A stretch of 64,000 nt of DNA, taken from Epiperipatus broadwayi (taxonomy: Eukaryota; Onychophora; Udeonychophora; Euonychophora; Peripatidae). The position numbers were made by a program, and so were the translations under genes. Below the pieces are notes generated by a model. That model worked only from the letters and a program-made list of their open reading frames with translations. It did not search any database and was not told where the DNA came from. This document shows, piece after piece, positions 22,430 through 34,576 of this stretch; the first letter of the stretch is position 1; every line of letters begins with the position of its first letter. Location of the stretch: NCBI GenBank assembly GCA_028023455.1, contig JAQFVV010000043.1:1859483-1923482 (forward strand), written 5' to 3'.

Positions 22430-23245
22430 GCTATCATGGTTGCTTCAATGTCCTGAATTGATGACTAAAATGAATGAGGACACATTGCAATGTTCTTATT
22501 TGACAGTATTGCCATATCATACTCAATGCGCAACATGGAGCATTATCATAATGGAGGATGAAATTTTTTGTCAATTTTTCAACTCTTTTTCTATGGACAT
22601 CTTTTTTTAAAAAGACTCTAATAAGCCCTTATAATATTTAGAATTCACTGTAGTGTTTCTGGGTACAAACTCAGCTCATACAATTACATTAAATCAAAAC
22701 AGCATCCCTTTCATGTTGGATTCAATTGGTTCTTTTTTTTCATAAGGGAGTATTGGCTGATTTCCATTGAAAACTGAACCTTGATTCCTGTAGCATAACC
22801 ATAGACCCAAGGTTCATCTCCCATGAAGATGGCATGAACATGCAACTCCAATAAAATTTGACAAATGCTATTATTTTTGTTTGACCATTAACACACATTT
22901 TGCGATCACTTCCCTCATTTTTAAATCTGTCATTAAAATGTTTTGAACAGAACTGTGAGATGTTCAAATACTCAGAAATTTCCCTTAATAGTCATTTTCC
23001 ATGTTTGATAGTATCATTTTGCATAAACTTCAACATATTCCTTGGTTTTTCATATTGAAGGATATCCTGATCTCTCATCTTCAATTGATGTACAATTATT
23101 TCAAAATAGATCGAAATCACTTATAAATTGTCTTAATACTCACGGCAGCATCACCATAAACTAATTTTAACATTTTCATGTGTTTCTTTCATATTTTTTT
23201 GAAATTTGAAACAAAATTTCATGCTAATGCAAATTTCTGAAATCC
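22430..23245 (-). pseudogene. Degraded mariner-family transposase
   Basis: The minus strand, read with frameshifts, shows the motifs of a mariner transposase in order. N-terminus: KFCFKFQKNMKETHENVK. Second HTH: KLVYGDAAVSIKTIYK, stop, FRSILK. IEDERSGYPS (E-D-D-E-R-S-G-R-P-S). ISEYLNISQFCSKHF. First catalytic aspartate in GDEPWVYGYATG near 22790-22810. KRVEKLTKNFILHYDNAP near 22540-22590, holding the second aspartate (usual L-H-H-D-N-A-P-x-H). The third D (L-x-P-x-D) region is not readable. The length matches a full transposase of about 340 codons, but numerous stops and shifts make it an old, dead copy. Confidence 0.75.
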
Positions 23246-23260
23246 GTGATTTTTAACCCC

Positions 23261-23935
23261 TCTTAAACATAGCTTAAATTGATTAACCACACCAAACAAG
23301 GTGAAACCTGTCCTATATTGTTAATAAGGTTCAACACTCTGCTTTCCATAATGAAATTTTCTACTAGATGGTGATCTACAGCAACATTCATTATACTTTT
23401 GGATCGCTCCCTCATATTAGTTATTTATTTTTCAGTGACGAAAATTCATTTGCAAGTAAAATAAAAACTATGCTTTGACCTTTCCCATTTTTGTCTATGC
23501 TCTTCCTGAACAGAAGAAAATGTAAGACAAGGCTGTTTCAAAACCATATGGAACACATGAGCTATACGATTCAGCAATTGCTTGAAGCAGCACCTCCATA
23601 TATCTATCAGTCATGGTCTTCATCGCTATAATCTTCATGATTTCTAATATAAGGACTTCTTTTGTGATTTGAAAATTTATAGCTAATGAAAATTTATTAA
23701 ATATTTAGATCTCTTTTGTACAAATTTTTGAATGTTTTACATTGTCTATTTTCTGTTATGTATAGATCCAGTTGATGATTAAAAACTGTGAATTTTTTGC
23801 TAATCACTACATTCCAATTTAAAATGGTACATTGTTTTTTTTTTAAATGATTAAAATTGCATCAAAAGGTCTTTGATCAAGTAACTACCATTCAAAATGT
23901 TTGGTATTAAATGCTCCAACAAGTCCTCTACTGTC
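23261..23935. other. No gene found
   Basis: AT-rich. The first part may be the upstream non-coding end of the mariner relic. Confidence 0.35.
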
Positions 23936-23943
23936 AGCCAATA

Positions 23944-25082
23944 ATATAATGGTTCTCAAAGCACATTCCGTGAATTGCTTCATGGGTTCTGCAAAAAAAA
24001 AAAAAAATAGCAATAATAATAGATAGCTCTGTGCTATTGTAGCCATACTTGAACTGTTCACACACTTATTGTGTAATTCATATATTATTTAGATATCAGA
24101 TAAATGTTTATTTTAAAATATCCTGCTGTATCAAAAAAAAGCGGTAGATATTTTATTGGATTTTTTCTACACCTTATCTTTGTGAATTGGGTTTTTGCCA
24201 CTAGTCAACACAAAAACAAAAAAAAAAAAACAGGAAGGATTTGAAAATCTAGAGCAGGAAATGTGAATAGCATCGTTATTCATCCATCCAAATATTTCAC
24301 AAATTTGTGAGATACATCAAATTCACATTTCACATTAAATTTATTCTTTAGTTTATTAAAAGTTTTTAATTTGTTTTCAATAATTCATTAATTGTAAATT
24401 AGCGATCAGACTAATGCACATGCGCATTACAGATTTTAAACTAAATGAATACTTTCATTCTCAAACACAAAATAAAGTCTTTATGAAAAGATAGAATGAA
24501 TCCATTCATTTTTTCACCCAAATGTTTAAGTATGGGCCAATCTTAAGTGTTTGGAGATGAGAGCGTCAAGATATTAAGCAATCGCTTTAAATTACTTTAA
24601 TATGCTTGAATGAATGACGCTTGCGAAATTATTTAAAATTTACTATACATCATTCTTAGTTGAAGTTAAACATATATACAATAAGGTATTTATTTATATA
24701 GCGCTATGTTAATAAATTATCATTGTAAATTAGCGATCAAACTAATGCACATGCCTATTACAGATTTTAAACTATACGTAAATGAATACCCCCATTTAAG
24801 TACAATGATAGTAATACAATAAAGCTAATACGTTCATGTAACTGCAGCAAGCAACTTATTTTATTTCCTTCCTTATTATTCTCCTACACACGATAATTTA
24901 AAAGTTCAAATTTCCCATAAAATTTCTATTATTATTATTTTTTTGACAATTTGATATTAGTGATGAGTCATCTCTGTAAAATATTGAATAACTATTTTTG
25001 AATTTTTGTACGTTAGTGTCCTGCATGAAAAAAATATTAAGTGAAACGTGTTCTGCAATTCTACAAAGATTGAGAACCACTG
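23944..25082. mobile_element. Non-autonomous hAT-type element
   Basis: Flanked by perfect 8-bp duplications AGCCAATA (23936-23943 and 25083-25090). The left end reads ATGGTTCTCAAAGCACATTC..TGCTTCATGGGTTCTGC. The right end inverts to CAGTGGTTCTCAATCTTTGT..AATTGCAGAACACG. CAGTGGTTCTCAA termini and 8-bp duplications are hAT hallmarks. The interior has no transposase but holds two direct copies of a segment with TTAGCGATCA-ACTAATGCACATG and TTACAGATTTTAAACTA (24400-24450 and 24729-24785), so part of the interior was duplicated. Confidence 0.75.
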
Positions 25083-25375
25083 AGCCAATATTCCTTGGGA
25101 ACAATGTAATTTTTGTTGCTGATTTTTATTTATAAATCGTAGCATATAAATCAGAAACAAAGAATATAATAAATAAAAATATAACTGTCAGACTTAGAGT
25201 ATAATATCAATGGTGGATTTGATCTATTTAATTAAATAAGGACAGCACATTCTTAGATATGCATTTAGAAATGGATTTTTCTATAAGAGCAAGGAAAGAC
25301 AAACTTTTGTAAGTATCATTGACATAGTTTTTGTAAAAATAAAAATAGTTATCATTTTTCTAAAAACTTACACAA

Positions 25376-25600
25376 CTTTATACAGGATTCGAACTCAGAC
25401 TTTCACACGACCCACAACTCTCAATGCAATCTTATATTGCTGACCGATCTAATCACACACATGGTGAAAAGATAAAGGTGTGATCAGGTGGGTCAGCAAT
25501 ATAAGATGGCACTGAGAGTTATGGGTCATGTGAAAGTCTGAGTTCGAATCCTGCATATATTACATATATAAATGCAGGTGCTAAGCATGTACAATGTACA
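25376..25600. mobile_element. Ribozyme-SINE, head-to-head pair without ribozyme cores
   Basis: The left unit on the minus strand (about 25380-25472) and the right unit on the plus strand (about 25473-25600) both run AAGATAA / ATGTGTGTGATCAG.. / GTCAGCAATATAAGAT / GTCTGAGTTCGAATCCTG. They abut at the AAGATAA linker with no hammerhead between them, giving a nearly perfect hairpin of about 95-bp arms. Both B boxes (GTTCGAATCC) are intact. The right unit ends TATATTACATATATAAATGCAGGTG. Confidence 0.75.
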
Positions 25601-25787
25601 GCTTTATACAGAAAATGCTTTGTATCAGAAACATTACTAATGTTTTTTGGAATAGTAAAGTTGATTTTTTAAAATTTCTAATATTTTTATTTGTATGAAT
25701 GTTTTTAATAACATTTTCTAAAAAATAAAGATTTGATAAAAAATACATTTTTTTCATTCAATACATTATTTTAAACAGAAGGCAAGC

Positions 25788-25899
25788 CAGTCAAGCATTG
25801 TTAGCCGAGAGGTTAGCGCAGCCGCCTCGCAAGCAAGCAGTTGGTTGCAGACGCTTGTTGCGAGTTTGTCTCCGGCCGATGCTATGACATGGAAAAAAA
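25788..25899 (+). mobile_element. tRNA-derived SINE (family T), copy 2
   Basis: GTCAAGCATTGTTAGCCGAG with AGGTTAGCGC is a good pol III A box. GTTGCAGACGCTTGTTGCGA precedes a partly decayed B box, then TCTCCGGCCGATGCTATGAC and poly-A. The 9-bp duplication AAGGCAAGC is at 25779-25787 and 25900-25908. Transcribed by RNA polymerase III and mobilised by a partner LINE, judging by general SINE biology; the partner is not identified. Confidence 0.85.
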
Positions 25900-26371
25900 A
25901 AGGCAAGCTTAAAGTTCTTTATCATACAAAGTACTCCCCCCCCCCCGTTAAATGCAACTGAAAGCCAATTATATATATATATATAAAGTACGGAGTAAGT
26001 TTCAGAGCAATTTTCTTAAAGGGTTAAAGCATACGTCAAGGATATTTTAAAATTTAAAAGATGTTTGGAATATTTTGTTCTTTAAAAAAATGATTTAAGA
26101 AGCATTAAAATTTTTGAAAAACAAATAAACATTGGAATTAAAATTTGGAGAATTTGAAATGGAAGATCATAACAACATAGCAATTTCTCTCGTGTAAAAA
26201 TAAAACTAAAAAAAAAATATCTGATGAAAATTGGCTCTACAAGTCTATGAGATAAAGGGTTGTATTTGAATATTTAGTTTATCTTAACAAATAAACATGA
26301 GAAATATATGGAAGTATGTCAAAATTTATTTTCTATTTTGGCTTTAAAAAATCAGCATCTACAAATAAGAA

Positions 26372-26480
26372 TAGAGAAAGTATGGGGATTTTATGCACAA
26401 GCCTTCTGGCATCCATTGATTACTCTAGCTTGCTGTGTGTGGCAATACATATAGTGAGTTTTGCCTGTTCTAATATTTGT
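26372..26480 (+). mobile_element. Foldback/HHR-like element, right-arm fragment
   Basis: GGGATTTTATGCACAAGCCT, TCTGGCATCCATTGATTACT, then GGCAATACATATAGTGAGTT: the terminal part of the family's right arm. Truncated before the ribozyme-like core; no clear tail. Confidence 0.65.
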
Positions 26481-26624
26481 AATTCCTTTTATAATATCTG
26501 AGTAATGTCAAAACTAATGTTAAATCATTCTTGAAAGTAAATGGTTAACTTTCTCTATGAATATCAACTTCTCATTCATTGTTCAAATCAGAAGGTAGCT
26601 AATATCACGTTTTCTCATCAATAT

Positions 26625-26731
26625 ATATATTTTTCTCATGTGTCATAGCATCAGCCGGGAAGTGAACCCGCTATCCCGGGCAACTGCTTGTGAAGCAGCT
26701 GTCGCTGACCTCTCGACCACCAATGCTTGAC
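26625..26731 (-). mobile_element. tRNA-derived SINE (family T), copy 3
   Basis: The minus strand starts GTCAAGCATTGGTGGTCGAG with AGGTCAGCGAC (A box), and the B-box region is GCGGGTTCACTTCCCGGCTG, then ATGCTATGACACATGAG. The tail is short and A-poor. TTCTCATCAATAT flanks both sides (26612-26624 and 26732-26744). Confidence 0.85.
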
Positions 26732-26744
26732 TTCTCATCAATAT

Positions 26745-28495
26745 TTGACTCCAAGGTTAGTAATAAGTCTCTAAAACATTCAAATGGGCTATAATTATGG
26801 TTTACCTCTGCAAAATAATGATTAGATTAAGATAATATCAATATCACAATAATTAACAGAAAACGATACTCTGGTTATAAGAGGCTTTTAATAGTTAACA
26901 GACAATAATTGTGAAAATGTAACAATTTATTCAACCATATGATTACTTTACGGTCATCTACTGTTCAGTTTTTATGTTCATAATACCAATGCTTTCACAT
27001 TATAGAATTTGCATTAGGAACCAAATGGCCCTTATGCATAAGTAGAATAGTTAGTTATACATTCTCCAACTAACCAGACGACAATAATATGTTCAATTTC
27101 CCAATTCATTTTGCAACAATCTATTTTTTTATTAAGGAAAATACATGTACAATTACAATATAAATCCTGTTGGTATACATTTGTTTAGATTCGTTACACT
27201 TATTATAACAATCATTAGTAAATAATTTTCCAAATTAGAAAATATACCAGTTTGATACATTAGTTATTATGATGAAAAATTAATTTCATGATCAGAGCAA
27301 GAAGCTCTTTGTTCAAACTTAGTCTATAATTATTATGTAACTAGTTTTATATCAGAACAACTGACTCTTCATTTAGTGACTTAGCCAGTGATCATTGTGC
27401 AGTCCATATTTTGATTGGCAGTGATCCTTTGTCATTCTCCATCTAGCAATCTATTAGATGCACGATGTTGTATTACAGAGCTGATTTAACAAGTGATCTG
27501 CGTGCTTTTTCTAACGCCTATAATTTTGTTTGATTTCTTTATCAAATTTATCCACTAATTATGTATTTTTCAGAATTATCCACTGATATGTGTACTACGT
27601 TAATTAAGTTATTTATTTATTGTTTAATAATTATGAATAATCATCAGGATAAAAACACAGTCATTTATGATATTTAATAACAAAATTTTATTTAATTCTA
27701 ATAACATGTAACTATTAATAATAATAAAAATGTATGCACTTATTATTTTTATTGTTTATACCTTCTAACATTCATAATCATAAGCAAATTATTTTATATC
27801 AAAGTCAATCTCATTGACAAAAAAAAAAAAACTTTTGTTGGTGAATCAATTATTTTGAATATCGATTTTAAAATGAAATTCAACAAAATATAACAATCTC
27901 TTAGAATCGAGAATACTTGATTTCTGGCATTTGAAATGGGAACATATATTTCACAGAAAAATATATTTTGTTAACAGATAACCAGTATTTGTTAATTTTA
28001 TTTTAGCTCCAAGTAACTAAGTAAATAATTTATCTCAGAAGAAGGTTAAAAAATTTCCTCTTTTTGAAATATACTAAATATTCCTAGAAACAAGTTCTGA
28101 AAAACCTTTGTGATAGAATGTTTAATTTTTGTTTTAGAAATTTTTTAACTGAAAATATATAATAACCAAACTTTCATTAAAAAAAAAAAAGAAGTCAATA
28201 ATTAAAATCTATTATATAATTATGATATTTATAAAAAATATTATGGATCAATAAAAAATATTCACACACAACCCATCAAAAATCCTAATAGTTTACATTA
28301 TAAATCAGGACTGGTCAACTCATATCATTACTTTCTATGACTCACCAGATGATTTTAGTTTTCTGATTACTTGCCAAATTTTTTTTTCATGATCTGCACT
28401 AAGAATAATCAAGAATAAGAAATATATAATATTAACCATATAAGAAAATATTCCAGTGCTTATCGCTAGTTGAAAATTTAAATAGAAAATATTTA
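26745..28495. other. No gene found
   Basis: AT-rich with several A-runs. No recognisable element. Confidence 0.4.
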
Positions 28496-28499
28496 AATC

Positions 28500-29376
28500 A
28501 CCGATGTGATGTGAGGCACTGTGACTTCTCCTTATACTGAGTCAGGAATCTCTCAGCAACTATGCCCAGAGAAACCTGTTAGCCATTTTACCTTCCCTTT
28601 CCATTCTCCACCCTAAGTTTTTCCATAATCTGCTCCATCCCATTTCCACAACATAATCTTTGTCAACTCCATGACCTTCATATCTAAAATCCCCCTTATC
28701 TTTTCCCAAACCTAGCATAAAAACCAATAACTCACTTTCTGTATAATCACTTTGTTCATATTTAATCTTCCATAACTTCATTATTTGTACCCTTTCTGCT
28801 TCCAAGCATTTACATTGAAGTAACAGATGCCTAATATTTTCTATGGCTTCCTTACACAACTTGCAGACTAAATCATACATATTTTTCCATTAACGTGTAT
28901 ATTCCCTTGTTGCTAAAGATCCTTAAACAATAAACTACTTTCCTTACTATTATCATAAATTAACTCACACCCAATGTTCCGTTTACTTCTATATATATTT
29001 AAACTCGTTTTACTCTCCATACTAGTTCTCCATCTCTCCAACTCCCTATTCTTTATTAATGCATCTATTCTTCTATCCCACTCCTTACCATTATAACACT
29101 CAACAATCCTCCTAACACAATCATCCCACCTTTTGTACAAGTATACTGACATAAATTCTTTATCCAAATCTTCTGCATACCGCATTACCTTTCTCACCCA
29201 TCTTGTTGCCTGCCCTTTACTTGTAATCCAATTAAATACTATTTTGGCTATTCTTTTATTATCCATAAACGGCAACCCACCAAACATTTTCAATTTGCTT
29301 TATGCATCCCTCATATAAAAACGTGACCATCCCATTTCTCATTGAATCGCTTCCTTTGCTGTCCACACCTCTCTCG
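28500..29376 (-). pseudogene. Zinc-knuckle LINE C-terminal region, copy A
   Basis: The minus strand encodes, N to C: KLKMFGGLPFMDNKRIAKIV, FNWITSKGQATRWVRKVM, then after a frame break CKLCKEAIENIRHLLLQCKC, ending GKMANRFLWA-stop at about 28560. K-x-F-G..M-D-x-x-R-I-x-K-x-V..R-W-x-x-x-V resembles the tail after LINE reverse transcriptases, and C-x2-C-x8-H-x4-C is the C-terminal zinc knuckle of LINE ORF2. The non-coding 3' end contains GGAATCTCTCAGCAACTATG, shared with 38990 and 39850. Stops separate the two frames. The 5' side ends where the MITE at 29377 begins. Confidence 0.75.
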
Positions 29377-29491
29377 CAAACATTTCAGCAACACTCTCTA
29401 TCTGAACTCCAAACAACGACTCTAAAGAATACTGTGTGAAGTTCAGACATATTTATTCACAGAGGACGTTGCTGAAATATCAATGTTTGGG
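29377..29491. mobile_element. CCCTCTGTG-type MITE, copy 1
   Basis: Inverted ends AAACATTTCAGCAACACTCT and CAGAGGACGTTGCTGAAATA followed by CAATGTTTG. Unit of about 115 bp. Related copies: 33889-34025, 39725-39815, 40839-41046. Sits directly at the 5' break of LINE copy A. Confidence 0.65.
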
Positions 29492-31755
29492 AAAGTGATT
29501 TAAATATTTTATATGTATATATGTAAGAACAGCTATTATATTATACGAACTTAGATATCTATATTTGTTCTAGTCTGCATTTGTTAGTATCTCGATATGC
29601 CAATTCCATAAGCTATTCGATATACAACAAGTACTAAGAAGATTAACTACTTTTATAAAATAAAATGAGAATTAATCAGTCACTGTCTTTAAAACTCGGA
29701 AACTAATACATCAATTTTGATCGGGAAAAGGGTTCACATAATAGCAGAAATCCCGGGAGAACTTCAAGCAGTTTAATTTTCTGTTTTTACTTGTAGCGGC
29801 ATTCCCAGATTCAAAAAATTGTCATGTTCACACTGTGCTCTAACCAACTTTTGTTAAAAGAGTGGGAAAGTGATACAAAAGTATTGTATTTAAAATGTAA
29901 ATGAAATTTTCCAGATTTACAATCAATTTTTAGTTGCTTTTTTCTTTTAAAGTACACATTTAAAAAAAATTCTTTTATAAATGTAAAATAAATAAACAAA
30001 AATAATATAAACATTTGGAAATAATTGATAGATACAATTATATTAAAGATTAAAAAATTCTCTCAATTTTTATTACTACAAATAATCGTTCTAAAATAAA
30101 ATATGAAAAGGATCAGATGAATTATTATTTCAAAATTATTTTTCAGAAGATAAATTTAATCGACAGATTGAACAAGTAATAGACCATATATATGTATGTA
30201 TGTGCATGCAAATTGCGCACATATGCAAATAATAATATATATTGTAACCTATGATCAGTCACATCGGAAATGAGAAAGGGAAGCTCGGTTGAGAAAAGTG
30301 CGTTTATGTTAGATGTGCTTGCGATCAGACGTAAACTCTACAGAAATAAAGCTAAGATAAATGTATATTCATTTATCTATTTGATAAATAATATTTTATA
30401 ATCTGATGCTATATGTGATTGTAAAAACAATAAATATATTATCGTACTAGAATAGATTCATAGTATAATCGTGGTATACTCATTTGTGCATCTACTTCCC
30501 TACTGTATAGCACTGTACAATGGACAAAGAAATATTCTAATGCAAACAGGTATGTTTAATCATATAAGGCTAGCAATTTAACTCTCTCACCCCCATAGTA
30601 CATGTATTATTAAGATGATTGTTTATCTCTGTGTTCTTAATTAAATTTAGTCAATTATTACGTAAAAGAATTATAACTTAAAATCAAAATTATATCTATT
30701 CTGAATACGATTAAGGTATAAAAGGAGTTTTGTTGTACCTTATCATATCTTATTGAATTCTGTATTTAGTTAAAGTCGGAAGTTCAATATAAAAAAAATG
30801 GATTTAAGAAAATAGACGTATGACCAAGTTTATTTAGATGGCATGCAAATGATGATGATTTCAAACAATGATAAATAACTACACTATAAATAACAATTAA
30901 TTTATTATTAACGAACGATTATATAAATAAATAAAATTATTCACAAACATGCTCTTAATAATAAAAGTTCTCTACATAATGTTTAAAATCGTATTGATCG
31001 GTTTTCTCTACTCAAGACTTTTAATATTGAGTTGTGATAGCATGCATTATCAATAAAGTGATATACATAACAAGACACTCTATTGGAGAGGGTGTGCAAT
31101 ATTCATCCACTACCTCACATTAATTAAAGGTGGAATATGAGAATGTTTTAACATGTCTTTTTATACAGTTACAGTAATAATTGGCATAGTAAAACCTCAT
31201 TTATAAGTATCGGTCAAATTCCTTCCTTAATCTGAACAGGTGGAATTGTTTACCCAATACTAGGATTAATCCTCTACAATTAATATGACTTCATAAAATC
31301 TGATAATTATATGTCTTAGTGGCATGACTGGCTATGCTTTCTAGCTTACACTATCTTAAAACTTTTCGTGTATGGTTAGGAGTCTGTATCAACTCATGAG
31401 GCTGTAATGAGCAATGCAACAAGATTACTTTGCTGCTTAATCTAGCATTTATGAGATTATATGCATTATTTCATAGACATGGAGAAAAGTAAAATTTCCA
31501 TGGTTATTTATTGACTTACTCATATCGAATATCATAAAAAAAAAAAAAGTAAGGACAAATAAAACATCCAATAAATTCAGTATGAATGGGTTTATGGGAG
31601 ATTGTACATTATCTTAAACTTCATACATCATCTCCAATACAAATAATATAACAGACATTACGCTTAGACCCAACTGTATTACTAATCTAAGGTAGTTAGT
31701 TATCTTTACCTTTGATCTTACCAATATTATCTTGAAACTTTATTAATCATATTTA
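29492..31755. other. No gene found
   Basis: AT-rich. The stretch around 30236-30360 (GATCAGTCACATCGGAAATG..) is a little more GC-rich but has no recognised motif. No strong palindrome. Confidence 0.4.
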
Positions 31756-31761
31756 TGATAA

Positions 31762-32095
31762 TAATAATCATCATCATCAACCATTATCAATCCACTGCAG
31801 GATGAAGGTCCCTCCAAATCCAATCCATCTTCTTTGATGTTTAGCTTCTCTTCTCCACACCACCCCTGCACACTTTCTTATTTCATCCATCCATCTCACA
31901 TGTGGTCTCTTTCTGGGTCTTTTACAATCTCTTGGAATCCCGTTTAAGATTTCAAGTGTCCATCTATTATCATCTCTTCTAGTAATATGTCCATCCCAAC
32001 TCCACTTCAATCTTTTAATTTTTTCAATGAGGTCAGTAACACCTGTTTGTTCTCTTACCCATACATTGTGTTTTCGATAATAATAATAATTATAA
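31762..32095 (-). pseudogene. LINE (endonuclease-RT type) C-terminal tail, copy 2
   Basis: Minus-strand frame of about 100 codons: RKHNVWVREQTGVTDLIEKI, KRLKWSWDGHITRRDDNRWT, then RKRPHVRWMDEIRKCAG and ILQWIDNG-stop at 31777-31779. The stop overlaps the start of the TGATGA tail, so the element's 3' UTR is essentially a trimer microsatellite. It starts abruptly at an RT-tail position, as expected for 5' truncation, and the frame is open over its whole length, so it is younger than copy 1. Confidence 0.85.
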
Positions 32096-33880
32096 AATAA
32101 ATAATTTAAACAAGTCAAGAATAAAACACATTATATAATCTTCTTTAACTAATAATCCACTCAGAAGTTGAAATCTATAGCACAGATCAATAATATAATT
32201 TCCCAAAGAATTCTCACCAAGTCACAATTATTATTCCTATTATGGCTTGTGTCACGTAGCAATTAATCCCTTTAAAATTTTCTCTATAACTTAATCCATT
32301 ATCCTTAGGCAGATGTTAGGCATGTATCATTCTATCAAGTTGATGATTCAATCCCTTAGAAATCAATGTTAAAAGAATATCCTAATAATTAGTATTTATT
32401 ATATATATGAAATGCAGGAATTGGATAATCCATTAGTTTGAGCAATTTTAATCTATCCAGCTATAGTTCAAGTCATTTTAAAATAAAGTATGAGACCTAG
32501 CAAGGAATAAGTAATCCATTGACTTGAATTGGTTCAAATAATCTTCATTGGGATTTTAAAAAGGTTCATCTGCACAATTACAATATGTTAATCCATAAAT
32601 TAATATGAGATTTACAAAAGCCAAAGAGAACATAAGGAGATGTAGCCAATATTATTTCCATCAAGTTAATCCAGTTTTAAAGAAGAGATAAATGATTACC
32701 GAAGTATTATCTTTGTGTATAGTAAGTGATTTTGAAATTCCAATAATAATTTAAAATATTGAAATTTTATTTCCTTTTGAATAATATTCAGTGATAATTA
32801 TTATTGCTGTCATAATTTATCCATTTAGTCAATGAAAAGAAAAGATTCTGCCAATAAACAAAATGCCTAGTCGGTTTCTCTACTCCTACATGTTAAAGAA
32901 GGCTATCAAAATGGCTACTTTAGATTTAAACCTGGCATGGTTCTTTGTACACTGTAATTTAGCAAAGACTACCTAAATTTTGATAAGAGGTTATATTTAC
33001 AACATGTGGCCTGTGATATCTAATATTACCCAAAGTTATTCATTGTTCAAGTTTATATAGGGAAATTTGTTTTGTTGCCAGGGTGATCGTTAGAAGCAGG
33101 CAAGTTTTAGCATCTGGAGAGTCTGAAAACGATAGTGTCAAAATGTAAATCAAGTATTACATTTTTATACTCTATTTTACAATATTCATTTTCAATAAGG
33201 AATATAAATGTTTACGTTACAATAATTTTTTTTTTTTTTAAATTTTAACGTTCTTGAAATTTTAATTAATAAATTTATTTAATAAATAATTTGACTGATA
33301 ATACTCAATAAAACAAATTCATTTAATTGTTTTCAACTTATAACCTTTCAAATTGGCTATATTTTCAACACAAAGATTTCATGTAAGCACATTTACGTTT
33401 TAAAACAATGCTAAACTTTACTATTCCCACTGACTATAATATTGGTTATTTATTTCCTATAATGTAATTATTGAATTAATATTTTCATTAGTTGGTCTTC
33501 TACATCATATCTTATGTCTTTTCCTATCATCTCAATTTGTGGGTGTGATTTATGTTTTCATATATGTAAAGAAAATTAACTGCCCTTTTTTGAAAGGAAA
33601 ACAATCGAGAAGCATATATTTTGGTAGGCGATAAGCAACAAAATCCATCAGAAAGGCATTTTGGATAATTTTTTAATAATCTACTCTATTAGGAAGTATT
33701 ATAAGAGACATTTTAATTCCATTTTTGATCATCTCATCAGCCAGCATACCAACAATAGCGATTAATTTACTTCATTTAACAAGAAAAGCAAGTCAAAAAT
33801 TCCTATGGTAAAATGTAATGTTATGATATATATAAAAATATCCAAGTATATAATGCTATCTGAGAATTCAAATACAAAAA
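32096..33880. other. No gene found
   Basis: AT-rich. Poly-T near 33228-33239. No recognised element. Confidence 0.4.
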
Positions 33881-33888
33881 TGTTCACA

Positions 33889-34025
33889 TCACTTTCCCAA
33901 ACATTGTTTTTTCAGAAATGCCCTCTGTAAATAAACGTAGTCGGAACTTTATAAAGTCTTGCTAGTTCAGTTATATATTTATTCACAGAGGGCACTGTTT
34001 AAAAAACAATATTTGCAAGATTGAT
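33889..34025. mobile_element. CCCTCTGTG-type MITE, copy 2
   Basis: Inverted ends CAAACATTGTTTTTTCAGAA..GCCCTCTGTAAATA and TATTTATTCACAGAGGGCAC..AAACAATATTTG. Short interior with GGAACTTTATAAAGTCTT. Non-coding. Confidence 0.7.
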
Positions 34026-34390
34026 TTGAATATTTATATATATTTGCATTTTGCAATTATAATTTATCGATTTTACTTTTAATAACTATTTGAAAACAAA
34101 TGGTTGCATGGTTTTTAATACTTATTTGATTTGTTTTGTTAGCAAAAAAACTGCTATACCTCACACACTTTTCACAATTAGTAGATACTGCATAAAAAAA
34201 TTGAAGGTACGCTTTTTATTTTAACTATGATGAAACTTTTGATAATCCGCTTTAATTATAATTTTATGATAAATATAATAAATCTCTTATGAAAATAAAT
34301 ATTTTAAAAATTACTTAATTAAAATCCACAATCCATGAGGAAATAAAAAATTACTACCATCATTTGGCAGTAGACCATTACAGATTGTTT

Positions 34391-34506
34391 TTTTTTTTTT
34401 TTTTCCATGTGTCATAGCATCGGCCGGGACGCGAACCCACAACCGTCTGCAACCAACTACTTGCTTGCATGGCGGCTGCGATACCTCTCGGCTAACAACG
34501 CAAGAC
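34391..34506 (-). mobile_element. tRNA-derived SINE (family T), copy 4
   Basis: Best preserved copy. Minus strand: GTCTTGCGTTGTTAGCCGAG with AGGTATCGC (A box), GTTGGTTGCAGACGG, TTGTGGGTTCGCGTCCCGGC (B box), CGATGCTATGACACATGG and a long poly-A. Direct repeats TACAGATTGTTT at 34379-34390 and 34507-34518. The RNA is expected to fold as a tRNA-like head. Confidence 0.9.
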
Positions 34507-34576
34507 TACAGATTGTTTTGTCTATTCAAACAAAGACCCTTCCATTTATAAATAGATGAAATTGCCATTCCATTAT

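Noticed and set aside
28193-28260. AT-rich stretch considered as a replication origin
   Set aside because: Nothing beyond base composition supports it.
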